Made by a program: the position numbers and the translations under genes
Origin: DASWUZ01 sp036401375
Lineage (GTDB): Bacteria; Acidobacteriota; Terriglobia; Terriglobales; Acidobacteriaceae
Assembly (NCBI GenBank): GCA_036401375.1
Contig: DASWVB010000013.1
Span: 124,001 to 188,000, forward strand
DNA: 64,000 bases
Direction of reading: 5' to 3'
Shown: positions 28,980 to 36,468 of the stretch, piece after piece
Layout: the number at the start of each line of letters is the position of its first letter
Numbering within the stretch: position 1 is the first letter of the stretch
The notes under the pieces: model-generated
The model's input: only the letters and a program-made list of their open reading frames with translations
Database searches by the model: none
What the model was told of the DNA's origin: nothing

Positions 28980-29147
28980 CTATCGCCAGTCGAGCACGGG
29001 ATTAGTGACGACAAGCCGACTTGTGAGGACTAACCGATCGTAACTGTAGAACGATTGAGAACACATTTCTCCATCACGGCACTCTTCGTCGTTGCATGCG
29101 CAGAGTTCGTTCATGCACAAGGTCAGAATCAGGGCTAGACTAGTCAT
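28980..29147 (-). CDS. Possible 55-residue secreted or membrane peptide
   Basis: The ATG at 29147 has GAGAGGCGG about eight bases upstream. The product begins MTSLALILTLCMNELCACND, a short hydrophobic segment, followed by acidic Cys-containing residues (EECRDGEMC) and a Ser/Leu-rich tail. Five Cys occur in the first 30 residues. It is divergent from the reverse transcriptase, 55 bases apart. It may equally be a chance frame over a structured RNA. Confidence 0.25.
   Translation of the reverse strand: MTSLALILTLCMNELCACNDEECRDGEMCSQSFYSYDRLVLTSRLVVTNPVLDWR
29002..29057. other. Two adjacent hairpins upstream of the reverse transcriptase
   Basis: First hairpin: TTAGT-gacg-ACAAG-ccga-CTTGT-gagg-ACTAA (29002-29033), two 5-bp stems with a symmetric internal loop and a tetraloop. 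Second: CGATCGT / ACGATTG (29035-29057), seven pairs with one G-U and a 9-base loop. They lie 145-200 bases before the start codon, where retron- or DRT-type non-coding RNAs are often found. RNA function is inferred only. Confidence 0.3.
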
Positions 29148-29202
29148 TCGGCCGCCTCTCCATTGGGAAGGATGAAGGCGGCACAGCCTCACAGGAGGAG
29201 CC

Positions 29203-30756
29203 TTGTTTCAACTTAGCGAGCAGTCCCTCCAGCGAGGCTTCGAAACGATCCAGCATCACGGATACAGTGATTTCTTCCCCTCGCCGCCAGAATGGGCTGG
29301 GGTCGAAGCGGGCTGGCAGGAGCTGAGACCTATGCTTGCGGAGTTTGACCTGCAGAAGTACACCCCGTATCGCCCTATCTATGCCCACGCACCGAAGTCG
29401 AAGATCAACTTGCGTCCCGTTACGCTGCTCCATCCGGTAGATCTCATCTTGTACAGTTCGCTGGTGGTGGATCTCACAAACGAGATTGACGATAAACGAA
29501 TTCGGGAGACGGACGACCGCGTCTTTTCTTTCAGATTGGGATCTGCTCGCAACGAGCTGTATGCATCGGAACCGAGTCACGCAGAGTTTGAAGCCCAAAA
29601 GCGCGTGCGTGCGCAAGCTCAGCTGTCTGGTTACATAGGCTTCGCAGACATTACGGATTTCTACTCTCGCCTATATCAGCACAAAGTCCGGGGCGCTTTG
29701 GACGCCTGTGTGGATGGCGTTCCCAAGCTAGGGCCCTACCCAGGAATCATCGAAGGTTTGCTACGCAATCTTACGCACGATGGACTTAGCTATGGCATTC
29801 CAATCGGACCACCGGCTTCCAGACCCTTGGCGGAAGCTGCTTTGATCGACATCGACGATGAGCTGCTCGGGAGTGGCATCGACTTCATCCGCTACATTGA
29901 CGACTACGTTTTCTTCGCTTCAAGCAGAGAGAAGGTGGAGTGGGCTATACGAACGCTCGGTCAACTCTTGGATAAGCGGCAGGGGTTATCGCTCCACGCA
30001 GCGAAGACGAAGGTGATGAAGTGTAAGAAATATCTGGAAGCGCACGGCGATGATGAGGAAGCAGAAGATTCGGTCGAATCCCGTTTCGCGAAGCTGATTG
30101 AAGAGCACTTCTATGATGACGATAGTGGGCGTTTGCTCGACGAGCTGTCAGCTGAAGAAAAGGAAGCTCTAGAAGCGGTCGATTTGGAGGAGATCCTGAC
30201 CGAAGCGCTTGATGAGGATGAGATTGACTACAAGAAGGTCGCATTCATCCTTCATCGACTTTCCAGCTTCGAACGCAATGACTTAATCGATATCGTGTTG
30301 GATCATCTTCCTCGTCTGTATCCGGTGGCCCATGCTCTTCACGCATTCTTCCGGAATGTCGAGCCTATCGATCCAGAAATGCGAAAGAAGTGTGCCGTTA
30401 AGCTTCTAGCTCCCATCACAGCCTCCGGCGATGCCCAAGCGCCTGAGTTCTATGCGATTTGGATACTCGATCTTTTCGGGACGAACCCTATTTGGAATCA
30501 GGCAAACGAGCTTGGGACGGTGTTCAAGACTACTCCGTCTCAAGCGGTGAGGCGTTACGCTGCTCTCGCTCTCTCTGCCAGCGGTCGCCGATCACAAGCT
30601 CTGTCATTCAAAGATGCTTTCCAATCGTCGGAACCTCTGACCCGTCTGGCACTCTTGCGGGGCAGCCGCAAACTAGGAGCAGACGAACGCAAGCATTGGC
30701 TTGCACGGGTGCAGCTAGATTGGTTTGAGAAGTTCGTGAAGAAGCATCAGACCTAG
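29203..30756 (+). CDS. Reverse transcriptase (Abi/DRT-like, unassigned group)
   Basis: 517 residues. TTG start with GGAGGAG directly upstream. Palm motifs: A, GFADITDFYSRLY (Asp149); B, GIPIGPPASRPLAEA (198-212); C, FIRYIDDYVFFAS with YIDD at 231-234; followed by GLSLHAAKTKVMK. All catalytic Asp are present. There is no group II intron maturase domain or HNH. Residues about 280-345 are very acidic, and the C-terminal 170 residues are alpha-helical and repeat-like, as in abortive-infection and defence-associated reverse transcriptases. A TIR-domain gene follows 71 bases downstream. Base composition is lower in GC than the flanking operons, which supports acquisition by transfer. Confidence 0.88.
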   Translation: MFQLSEQSLQRGFETIQHHGYSDFFPSPPEWAGVEAGWQELRPMLAEFDLQKYTPYRPIYAHAPKSKINLRPVTLLHPVDLILYSSLVVDLTNEIDDKRIRETDDRVFSFRLGSARNELYASEPSHAEFEAQKRVRAQAQLSGYIGFADITDFYSRLYQHKVRGALDACVDGVPKLGPYPGIIEGLLRNLTHDGLSYGIPIGPPASRPLAEAALIDIDDELLGSGIDFIRYIDDYVFFASSREKVEWAIRTLGQLLDKRQGLSLHAAKTKVMKCKKYLEAHGDDEEAEDSVESRFAKLIEEHFYDDDSGRLLDELSAEEKEALEAVDLEEILTEALDEDEIDYKKVAFILHRLSSFERNDLIDIVLDHLPRLYPVAHALHAFFRNVEPIDPEMRKKCAVKLLAPITASGDAQAPEFYAIWILDLFGTNPIWNQANELGTVFKTTPSQAVRRYAALALSASGRRSQALSFKDAFQSSEPLTRLALLRGSRKLGADERKHWLARVQLDWFEKFVKKHQT

Positions 30757-30827
30757 CCTGCCAACTTCAGATTCGCTGCTCGTGGTCTCTGCCCACAATG
30801 TCTGGTGAAGCGCGTAAAATAAGCGCC

Positions 30828-31562
30828 ATGTCGAGATGCACAGCGCCTTCCAGAGGCCACCACACAGCGTCAGGTCGAGCGAATTGCCCCGCCTGCGGCG
30901 GCAGTTCCGGGCGTTGGGGTGGCGGATATAACAGCTACTCCTATCCGTCATATTCGATTTCTGCCTCCTCATCGGTTAGTGCAAGCCGTTCTTCCGGAGG
31001 TAGCGGAGGCGGTGCAGGCGGTAGTGCTCGACCACGGTGGTCACCGGTAGGATCGTCTGTCTCTTACACGCCTTCCGAAGTCCGTGCGCTCACGCCATTC
31101 CGCGAGGCGTTAGAGAAAAGCGGCCCAAAGCCAGACAAGCGCGACATCTTCCTGTGCCACGCTTGGGACGACCGTGCTACATCGGCAAAAGAGCTTCACG
31201 ACCTACTCGAATCTCTTGGGGTCAAGGTTTGGTTCAGCGAAAAAGATGTGCTGCTCGGCACGCCGCTGATGCGTGAGATCGACAAGGGCTTGGCGCAGTC
31301 TCGTGTGGGCATTGTGTTGGTCACCCCGGCCTTTTTGACGCGCATAAAGAACTCCGGGATCGCAGAAAAAGAGCTGTCGGTGCTTCTGGCTAGGGATCAA
31401 CTCATTCCGATCATGCACGGCACCACCTTCGAACAGTTATTGGACGTTAGTCCGATGCTCGCATCCCGCAGCGGCCTGAGTACGAAGGAAGTCGACATGG
31501 CAAACGTAGCCACGAAACTCAAGGAACTGATGCCACTGTTTCCCGACACGCCTCTCAACTAG
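30828..31562 (+). CDS. TIR-domain protein with N-terminal Cys/His cluster
   Basis: 244 residues from the ATG at 30828; a second ATG ten codons upstream (30798) is possible, and neither has a good Shine-Dalgarno. The N-terminus MSRCTAPSRGHHTASGRANC-PACGG has Cys4, His11/12, Cys20, Cys23, a plausible zinc site. A Gly/Ser/Tyr-rich linker (about 25-80) follows. The TIR domain spans about 104-240: RDIFLCHAWDDRATSAKELH, GVKVWFSEKDVLLGTPLMRE, IVLVTPAFL, and GIAEKELSVLL with Glu182 at the position of the NAD-cleaving glutamate. Bacterial TIR domains are often NADases in phage defence. It sits just behind the reverse transcriptase on the same strand. Confidence 0.87.
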   Translation: MSRCTAPSRGHHTASGRANCPACGGSSGRWGGGYNSYSYPSYSISASSSVSASRSSGGSGGGAGGSARPRWSPVGSSVSYTPSEVRALTPFREALEKSGPKPDKRDIFLCHAWDDRATSAKELHDLLESLGVKVWFSEKDVLLGTPLMREIDKGLAQSRVGIVLVTPAFLTRIKNSGIAEKELSVLLARDQLIPIMHGTTFEQLLDVSPMLASRSGLSTKEVDMANVATKLKELMPLFPDTPLN

Positions 31563-31564
31563 AC

Positions 31565-31780
31565 CTATTCAGACGGTTTGGATGACCGTCTCCTCCAATC
31601 TTTCACCGCCATCTCCAACCGACCTTTAGTCCACAAGTAGTTAGGCCTAACAACGCGGGCGGCGAGCCGTAGCGTGTGATCGGTCCGCTTCTCGACACGA
31701 ACTTCGTCCTCAACGAGCGATACCAAGCCAATGAACTCCTTGAAGGCGTCGCGAACGATTAGTCCTCGTAAACGCGATTA
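31565..31780 (-). pseudogene. Possible C-terminal gene remnant
   Basis: An open minus-strand frame without a start codon reads VRDAFKEFIGLVSLVEDEVR and LAARVVRPNYLWTKGRLEMA, ending RRRSSKPSE. The composition looks protein-like and helical. The frame is closed by a stop just upstream, and no continuation is recognisable. It may be the tail of a gene destroyed when the island inserted. I do not recognise the family. Confidence 0.3.
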
Positions 31781-31845
31781 CCTTCATTTGGGATATGGGA
31801 GCGGGAGGCGCGCTCTCGGAGCCTGCGGCAGAGGAGGCGTCTCCT

Positions 31846-31914
31846 ATGTCCAAAAGAATCAAGAAACCTATCCCTCGGAAGATCATCCTGCGGTACCCGA
31901 AAGCGATGCAGTGA
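31846..31914 (+). CDS. Possible 22-residue basic peptide
   Basis: ATG preceded by GAGGAGG at good spacing. The product MSKRIKKPIPRKIILRYPKA plus MQ is strongly basic. It is too short for a confident call. It could be the start of a truncated gene. Confidence 0.25.
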   Translation: MSKRIKKPIPRKIILRYPKAMQ

Positions 31915-32127
31915 GGGACCTCTGCCATACCGAAGGATGAATTCTTACGCGAATCCGATGGGCAGACCCGTTGATCAGCTACACTGCGAAGACGCTGTTT
32001 CAAACTCGCAAGTGACTTAATAGCGGCTCAAAATGGGAAAGAGGAACGGTGTGACTTCAAGAGAATCGGAGTTGCGATGGTCGGGGCATTTCGCGCCAGA
32101 CCTTCGTAACGAGGCGAGGGGGTGACA

Positions 32128-32622
32128 ATGACTACGGACTCAATCTCGACCAAAACAGTTACCAGCCAGCCCGAAGCGGCAATAGGGTTGGCGATGGTGC
32201 GTTTGACGATCGGCGCATTGTTCGTTTGGGCGTTTTTTGAAAATCTGGGGAAGGGCCTCTACACCCCGGCTGGTTATGCGAGCCTGATAAACCACTACAT
32301 TCAGGCCGGTCATTCTCCTGCTGCGTGGAAGGCGGTGATGGCGCTGGCGGCGAGCCACTCCGCGATGGCTGCTCCGATGCAGGGCTTGACGGAGATTTCT
32401 CTCGGCATTCTGCTGGTCATCGGTCTGCTCACACGCCCTGTCGCCTTCGTGGCGTTCCTGTTTCTCACAAGCCTTTGGGTATCGGAGTGGGGAACCGCGT
32501 GGATCTGGGAGCTGCTTGTTCCGGTGCTCGCATCGCTCGCGCTCAGTGTGGGACGTGCCGGGCGGCGATGGGGCATTGACGCGTGGTTGTCGCAACGGTG
32601 GCCATCTTCTCCCTGGTTCTGA
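32128..32622 (+). CDS. DoxX-family membrane protein
   Basis: 164 residues from the ATG at 32128 behind GAGGGGG; a GTG two codons earlier is the alternative. Four transmembrane helices are expected: AMVRLTIGALFVWAFFENLG, the Ala-rich AAWKAVMALAASHSAMAAPM region, TEISLGILLVIGLLTRPVAF, and WIWELLVPVLASLALSVGRA. DoxX-type proteins are linked to redox and membrane stress, with no firm activity. It ends four bases before the next gene, so it probably belongs to the glycosyltransferase operon. Confidence 0.85.
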   Translation: MTTDSISTKTVTSQPEAAIGLAMVRLTIGALFVWAFFENLGKGLYTPAGYASLINHYIQAGHSPAAWKAVMALAASHSAMAAPMQGLTEISLGILLVIGLLTRPVAFVAFLFLTSLWVSEWGTAWIWELLVPVLASLALSVGRAGRRWGIDAWLSQRWPSSPWF

Positions 32623-32626
32623 TCGG

Positions 32627-33328
32627 GTGAGAGTGTCGGTCATCATCCCCACCCACAATGAAGCAGGAGCGATAGAGCGCGTATTGGCGGACCTTCCCGC
32701 CGATCTCACGGCGGAGGTCATCGTCGTCGACAGCAACTCCGGTGATGGGACGCCCGAGATCGCCGCGAGAATGGGGGCTCGGGTCCTTCGAGAGCCGCGG
32801 CGTGGATATGGGCGGGCCTGCCTGACCGGTCTGGCTGCTGCAGATTCTCCTGACGTGGTCGTCTTCCTTGACGGCGACTACAGCGATCGGCCTTCTGAGT
32901 TGTCGATTCTGTTAGCGCCAATCCTGGAAGGGCGTGCAGACATCACGCTTGGGTCCCGCGTGCAGCGTTCGGCCGGCGCGTTGCCCTGGCATCAGATGTT
33001 CGGTAATCGTGTCGCAGTCAGCCTGATCGGGCCTTTATATGGACTCAAAATCACTGATCTAGGCCCGTTTCGAGCTGCCCGTGCAGAGGTAATACGCGCG
33101 CTCGCCCTCGAAGAGACGACCTATGGCTGGGCGGTTGAGATGGTGCTCAAAGGTGCGCTTGCCGGATACCGCGTGATCGAAGTTCCGGTGAGCTATCATC
33201 CGCGCATCGGAACATCGAAAATCAGCGGTACGCTGAAGGGCACGATCGGGGCCGGCTGGTTCATTCTCAGTTTAGTAGTGCGCTACTATTTCCGAGACCT
33301 GAAGGCAGGAAGACCACGGCGCGCGTAG
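32627..33328 (+). CDS. Family 2 glycosyltransferase (polyprenyl-phosphate sugar synthase-like)
   Basis: 233 residues from the GTG at 32627; the open frame upstream of it only overlaps DoxX. Motifs: VSVIIPTHNEAGAIERVLAD, EVIVVDSNSGDGTPEIAARM, VVFLDGDYSDRPSE with the DxD-type metal site, LGSRV, and TDLGPFRAARAEVI. The lack of membrane helices and the ending in SGTLKGTIGAGWFILSLVVR are typical of DPM1/DPG-synthase-like enzymes that load a sugar onto polyprenyl phosphate. The downstream multi-pass transferase would use such a lipid-linked sugar. Confidence 0.88.
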   Translation: MRVSVIIPTHNEAGAIERVLADLPADLTAEVIVVDSNSGDGTPEIAARMGARVLREPRRGYGRACLTGLAAADSPDVVVFLDGDYSDRPSELSILLAPILEGRADITLGSRVQRSAGALPWHQMFGNRVAVSLIGPLYGLKITDLGPFRAARAEVIRALALEETTYGWAVEMVLKGALAGYRVIEVPVSYHPRIGTSKISGTLKGTIGAGWFILSLVVRYYFRDLKAGRPRRA

Positions 33329-33367
33329 GCCGGCGTCGAATTCCATGAGATTTCGTGCGAGGCGATT

Positions 33368-34075
33368 GTGAGTCTGCCGGGTAGTGACCGTGTGCTGGTA
33401 ATCATGGCGAAAGCACCGCGGCCGGGTACGGTGAAGACCCGCTTGACTGCGGGCCTTCCCGTCGATGCGGTCACCGGGCTTTATCGCTGTCTCTTGCGCG
33501 ACACGCTGGCGCTGGCCGGGTCATTGGGCGACGTGGAGGTTGCCATCATGTGCCCGCGCGCGGACGTGGACGAACTGACGCAGTTTGCCGGTGAGGAAGC
33601 AAGCGTACTGGCGCAGACAGGAGAAGGTCTTGCTGCAGGCCTTGCATCAGTGTTTGCGCACTTCGCACGAGATCAGCAACGACCCACCATTGCCTTCAAC
33701 AGCGACAGCCCTCATCTGCCGCGTTCCGTTCTCGAGCACGCCTTTGAAAAGCTGGTGGCGCATGATGTGGTGGTGGGGCCAACGGAAGACGGAGGTTACT
33801 ATCTCGTCGGTGCAAAGGCATCACATCCGACTCTTTTTGAACGCGACGGAATGGGTACCAGCAGTGCGCTCGAGACACTCCTGTCCCGCGCGAAAGTCCT
33901 TGAGCTCGATGTAGTTTTCGCAGACCCTTTTTACGACATCGATGTAGCTGCCGACCTGACACGTCTTACAGAGGAGTTGCGTCTGGCTCCGACGAGAGCG
34001 CCCCGGACGGCGCGGTGGCTTGCAGAGTGGGAGCTTGCGGCGGCCCAATCACGAACGGGCACGGGAGAGTTGTGA
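33368..34075 (+). CDS. DUF2064 / TIGR04282-type nucleotidyltransferase-fold glycosyltransferase
   Basis: 235 residues; GTG start with GAGG upstream. The pattern VLVIMAKAPRPGTVKTRLTA at the N-terminus, AFNSDSPHLPRSVLEHAFEK, VVVGPTEDGGYYLVGAK and FADPFYDIDVAADL defines the family (glycosyltransferase-A / MobA-like fold). It is often encoded next to a family 2 glycosyltransferase, as here. The activity is not established. It overlaps the next gene by four bases (GTGA). Confidence 0.87.
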   Translation: MSLPGSDRVLVIMAKAPRPGTVKTRLTAGLPVDAVTGLYRCLLRDTLALAGSLGDVEVAIMCPRADVDELTQFAGEEASVLAQTGEGLAAGLASVFAHFARDQQRPTIAFNSDSPHLPRSVLEHAFEKLVAHDVVVGPTEDGGYYLVGAKASHPTLFERDGMGTSSALETLLSRAKVLELDVVFADPFYDIDVAADLTRLTEELRLAPTRAPRTARWLAEWELAAAQSRTGTGEL

Positions 34076-35373
34076 AGTTCACCCCCGCGTGGAGAGTGTG
34101 CATACTCGGCGCCATCTTGTGCCTGGCCCTGAGTGTCTGCTCACGCAACTTCGGCGACAGGGGTGGACCGTACTTCATGGCGTCCTTGACGGTGGCGGGC
34201 ATCGCGTACCTCCTGGCAGTCCGTGAGTTTTTCGCGACGCCAGGAATCTCCCGACGCGGGATCGTCATTGCGCTTATCCTGGCTGCCGGGTGGCGCATCG
34301 AATTCCTACGGCTGTCCCCACAGGCGGACGAGGATATTTATCGATACGTCTGGGATGGACACCTTCAGAGGCTCGGCTATAACCCATATATAGTCGTCCC
34401 GAGCGATCCTGCCGCCAACGGGCTGCATACCCCGGAAACTCGCAATTTGAACAACCCCGATCTACCCAGCCCCTATCCGGCCGGGGCGCAGCTATTCTTC
34501 CGCGCGGTAACATCCATCCACGAATCTACATTTGCGATGAAAGTCGCGTTTGTAATTTGCGATTTTGCAATTGTCCTCGTCCTGCTCGATGTCCTGCACT
34601 ATAGTGGGCGGGCGGCGCACCTGGTTCTGGTGTACGCCTGGAACCCATTGCTGGCTGTTGAGGTGGCGGGAAGCGGTCACATCGATATCGTTGGCGCGCT
34701 ATTGTTGCTGGTGTCGGTTGCTGCGCTGGGGCGCCGATGGCGGGCGACGGCGGCGGTGGCACTTGGTCTGGCTATAGCAGTGAAATTTCTGCCGATCGTG
34801 CTCCTGCCCCTTTACTGGAAGCGCGTCCGCATTCGCGACGCGGCGCTGGCGGCAGCGGTGTTCGGACTCCTGTATCTGCCATTTCTCAACCACGGCCACG
34901 TTCCGATCGGCTCGCTTGGTGCGTATGTGCAGAGTTGGCGCTTCAATGGTCCGGTGTTCGCCGTATTCGATCGATTGGCGTCTCCAAAGGTGCTGGCGGC
35001 GCTGGCACTGTTCGCCGGGTTTGGAACTGCGACCTGGCTAAGAAGAGCAGGGCCCGAGTGGTTTCCGGAGCTACTTGTATGGCCAATGGCCGCTGCTCTT
35101 GTGTGCGCTCCGGTGGTCTACCCGTGGTATCTGCTATGGCTGCTGCCATTTCTGACGTCAGCCTCGACGTGGCTGATCGTTCTTTGGACTGTGAGCATCT
35201 TCCCGACCTACATTGTCTGGCACCTGCGGACGCTCGGACGTCCATGGGGGCCGCTTCCTAAGTGGGCGATGGTGCTCGAATACGGATGCCTGGCTATTGC
35301 TGCTGCAATTTTCTGGTTGCGCCGTGGGAGGAGGCCCGAGCACGCTGGCGCTGCATCAGGCGGGAGAGTATAG
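34072..35373 (+). CDS. Multi-pass lipid-linked-sugar glycosyltransferase (GT87/mannosyltransferase-like)
   Basis: 433 residues from the GTG at 34072, with GGGAGAG upstream. About ten transmembrane helices. The first extracytoplasmic loop carries SPQADEDIYRYVWDGHLQRL-G-YNPY, the acidic catalytic loop of GT-C enzymes. The later AGSGHIDIVGALLLLVSVAA and SPYPAGAQLF segments fit DUF2029/GT87 polyprenyl-phosphate-mannose-dependent transferases. With the two upstream enzymes it probably modifies a cell-envelope glycan or glycolipid. The sugar is unknown. Confidence 0.85.
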   Translation: MKFTPAWRVCILGAILCLALSVCSRNFGDRGGPYFMASLTVAGIAYLLAVREFFATPGISRRGIVIALILAAGWRIEFLRLSPQADEDIYRYVWDGHLQRLGYNPYIVVPSDPAANGLHTPETRNLNNPDLPSPYPAGAQLFFRAVTSIHESTFAMKVAFVICDFAIVLVLLDVLHYSGRAAHLVLVYAWNPLLAVEVAGSGHIDIVGALLLLVSVAALGRRWRATAAVALGLAIAVKFLPIVLLPLYWKRVRIRDAALAAAVFGLLYLPFLNHGHVPIGSLGAYVQSWRFNGPVFAVFDRLASPKVLAALALFAGFGTATWLRRAGPEWFPELLVWPMAAALVCAPVVYPWYLLWLLPFLTSASTWLIVLWTVSIFPTYIVWHLRTLGRPWGPLPKWAMVLEYGCLAIAAAIFWLRRGRRPEHAGAASGGRV

Positions 35374-35427
35374 TTTGGTTTCCGCCATACTTGACAACGT
35401 CCGTTCAACCGTAAGAGGGGGACTTCA

Positions 35428-36174
35428 ATGACGAAATCGAGCTCTCGTTTTATAACTCCTGTTCTCGTTCTCTCCGCACTCGCCTCTGCGCTGGTGGTTG
35501 CACCCAACTCCATGGCGCAGAAACGCCCACCAATTCTCGAACAGATTGCCAAGACTTATGGCATTGATTCCTTCAAACAGATTGAAGCAATCCGTTATAC
35601 GTGGAACGGGCAGTTTCCCGGGGTGAACATCGCCCACGCCTGGGTTTGGGAGCCCAAGACCGGAAAAGTTTCCTATGAAGGAAAGGACAAGGACGGCAAG
35701 CCGGTAACAGCTACCTTTGTTGAGTCGCAGCTCAGCAGCGCACCCGCAAACGTCAGGGATGAAGTTGCGCCATCTTTCGTCAACGATAACTACTGGCTTA
35801 TTTTTCCCCTACATGCCTACTGGGACGGCAGCGCTACCGTGACTGATCAAGGTATGCAGAAACTGCCGATCGGCAACGGTTCGGCCACCCTGGTCTCAGT
35901 TAAGTATCCCGTTGAGGCGGGCGGCTCCACCCCTGGAGACACCTGGGACCTGTATGTCGGCGCCGACAAGCGGGTGCAGCAGTTCGTCTACCACCGGCGC
36001 GGAACGAGGAAGCCCAGTACCGTCATTGCGACCTGGGCGGGCAATAAGAAAGCTGGCCCTCTTCTCATCTCAACGGAGCACCGCGGAACCGCCGATGGAG
36101 GCCCGCTGCACATTTTTATTTCTGATGTGGCAGTTAAGCTGACAGGCTCCGATAGGTGGATAAAAGCGCAATAA
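35428..36174 (+). CDS. Secreted protein of unknown function
   Basis: 248 residues with GAGGGGGA upstream of the ATG. Signal peptide at residues 1-30 (cleavage after NSMA). The mature protein has a lipoprotein-carrier-like beta pattern: IDSFKQIEAIRYTWNGQFPG, AHAWVWEPKTGKVSYEGKDK, DNYWLIFPLHAYWDGSATVT and GDTWDLYVGADKRVQQFVYH. The arrangement recalls outer-membrane lipoprotein-sorting (LolA/LolB-like) folds and uncharacterised exported proteins in many phyla. No active site can be named. It follows the glycosyltransferase operon after 54 bases. Confidence 0.75.
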   Translation: MTKSSSRFITPVLVLSALASALVVAPNSMAQKRPPILEQIAKTYGIDSFKQIEAIRYTWNGQFPGVNIAHAWVWEPKTGKVSYEGKDKDGKPVTATFVESQLSSAPANVRDEVAPSFVNDNYWLIFPLHAYWDGSATVTDQGMQKLPIGNGSATLVSVKYPVEAGGSTPGDTWDLYVGADKRVQQFVYHRRGTRKPSTVIATWAGNKKAGPLLISTEHRGTADGGPLHIFISDVAVKLTGSDRWIKAQ

Positions 36175-36230
36175 ATGGAGCCGGACAGAGTTCTCTCCAA
36201 GTGCGCTCAGAACTAAAATTCACACGCGAT

Positions 36231-36452
36231 ATGCAGGAATCTGCCACGGTGCAATACTCTGCGCATCAGGGCGTCGAGAATGGCGAAATGAACGCGCTCG
36301 TTTTGGGGTCGAGGATTGTGGGGCCTGCGCTCGCATTCGATATTGTAGAGCGGTTCCTGGCGGCAACATTCAATGTGTTCGCGCCCCGGTTCGTCCGTCG
36401 CCTGAACAAGGTCAAAGCGATTGAGCAGCGCTTCATGACGACTGCCAGATAG
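36231..36452 (+). pseudogene. rpiB: C-terminal fragment of ribose-5-phosphate isomerase B
   Basis: The 73-residue frame contains SAHQGVENGEMNALVLGSRI, VGPALAFDIVERFLAATFN and RRLNKVKAIEQRF. This matches the last third of RpiB/LacAB isomerases (the HNxANVLxLGxRxxGxxxAxxIVxxFL pattern and the closing RRVxKIxAIE). The first two thirds, including the catalytic Cys and the substrate His, are missing. So it is a truncated relic rather than an active enzyme. The frame opens upstream without recognisable RpiB sequence. Confidence 0.7.
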
Positions 36453-36468
36453 GCGCTCTGGAGATGTC

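Larger units (their letters stand above)
28670..29202. other. Region upstream of the reverse transcriptase, mostly non-coding
   Basis: About 530 bases. It separates the divergent selenium operon from the reverse transcriptase gene. I see one weak minus-strand small frame (28980-29147) and, on the same bases, two nested hairpins at 29002-29057. Nothing else has coding character. Confidence 0.4.
31563..32127. other. Region behind the TIR gene with remnants only
   Basis: It starts with a hairpin AGACGGT-7-ACCGTCT (31571-31591) just after the TIR stop, which may terminate transcription. A minus-strand coherent frame and a tiny plus-strand frame are listed separately. The rest, up to the DoxX ribosome binding site, shows no gene. 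Confidence 0.4.

Noticed and set aside
32516..32626. Extension of the family 2 glycosyltransferase
   Set aside because: It overlaps DoxX in another frame. The glycosyltransferase fold starts right at the GTG at 32627.
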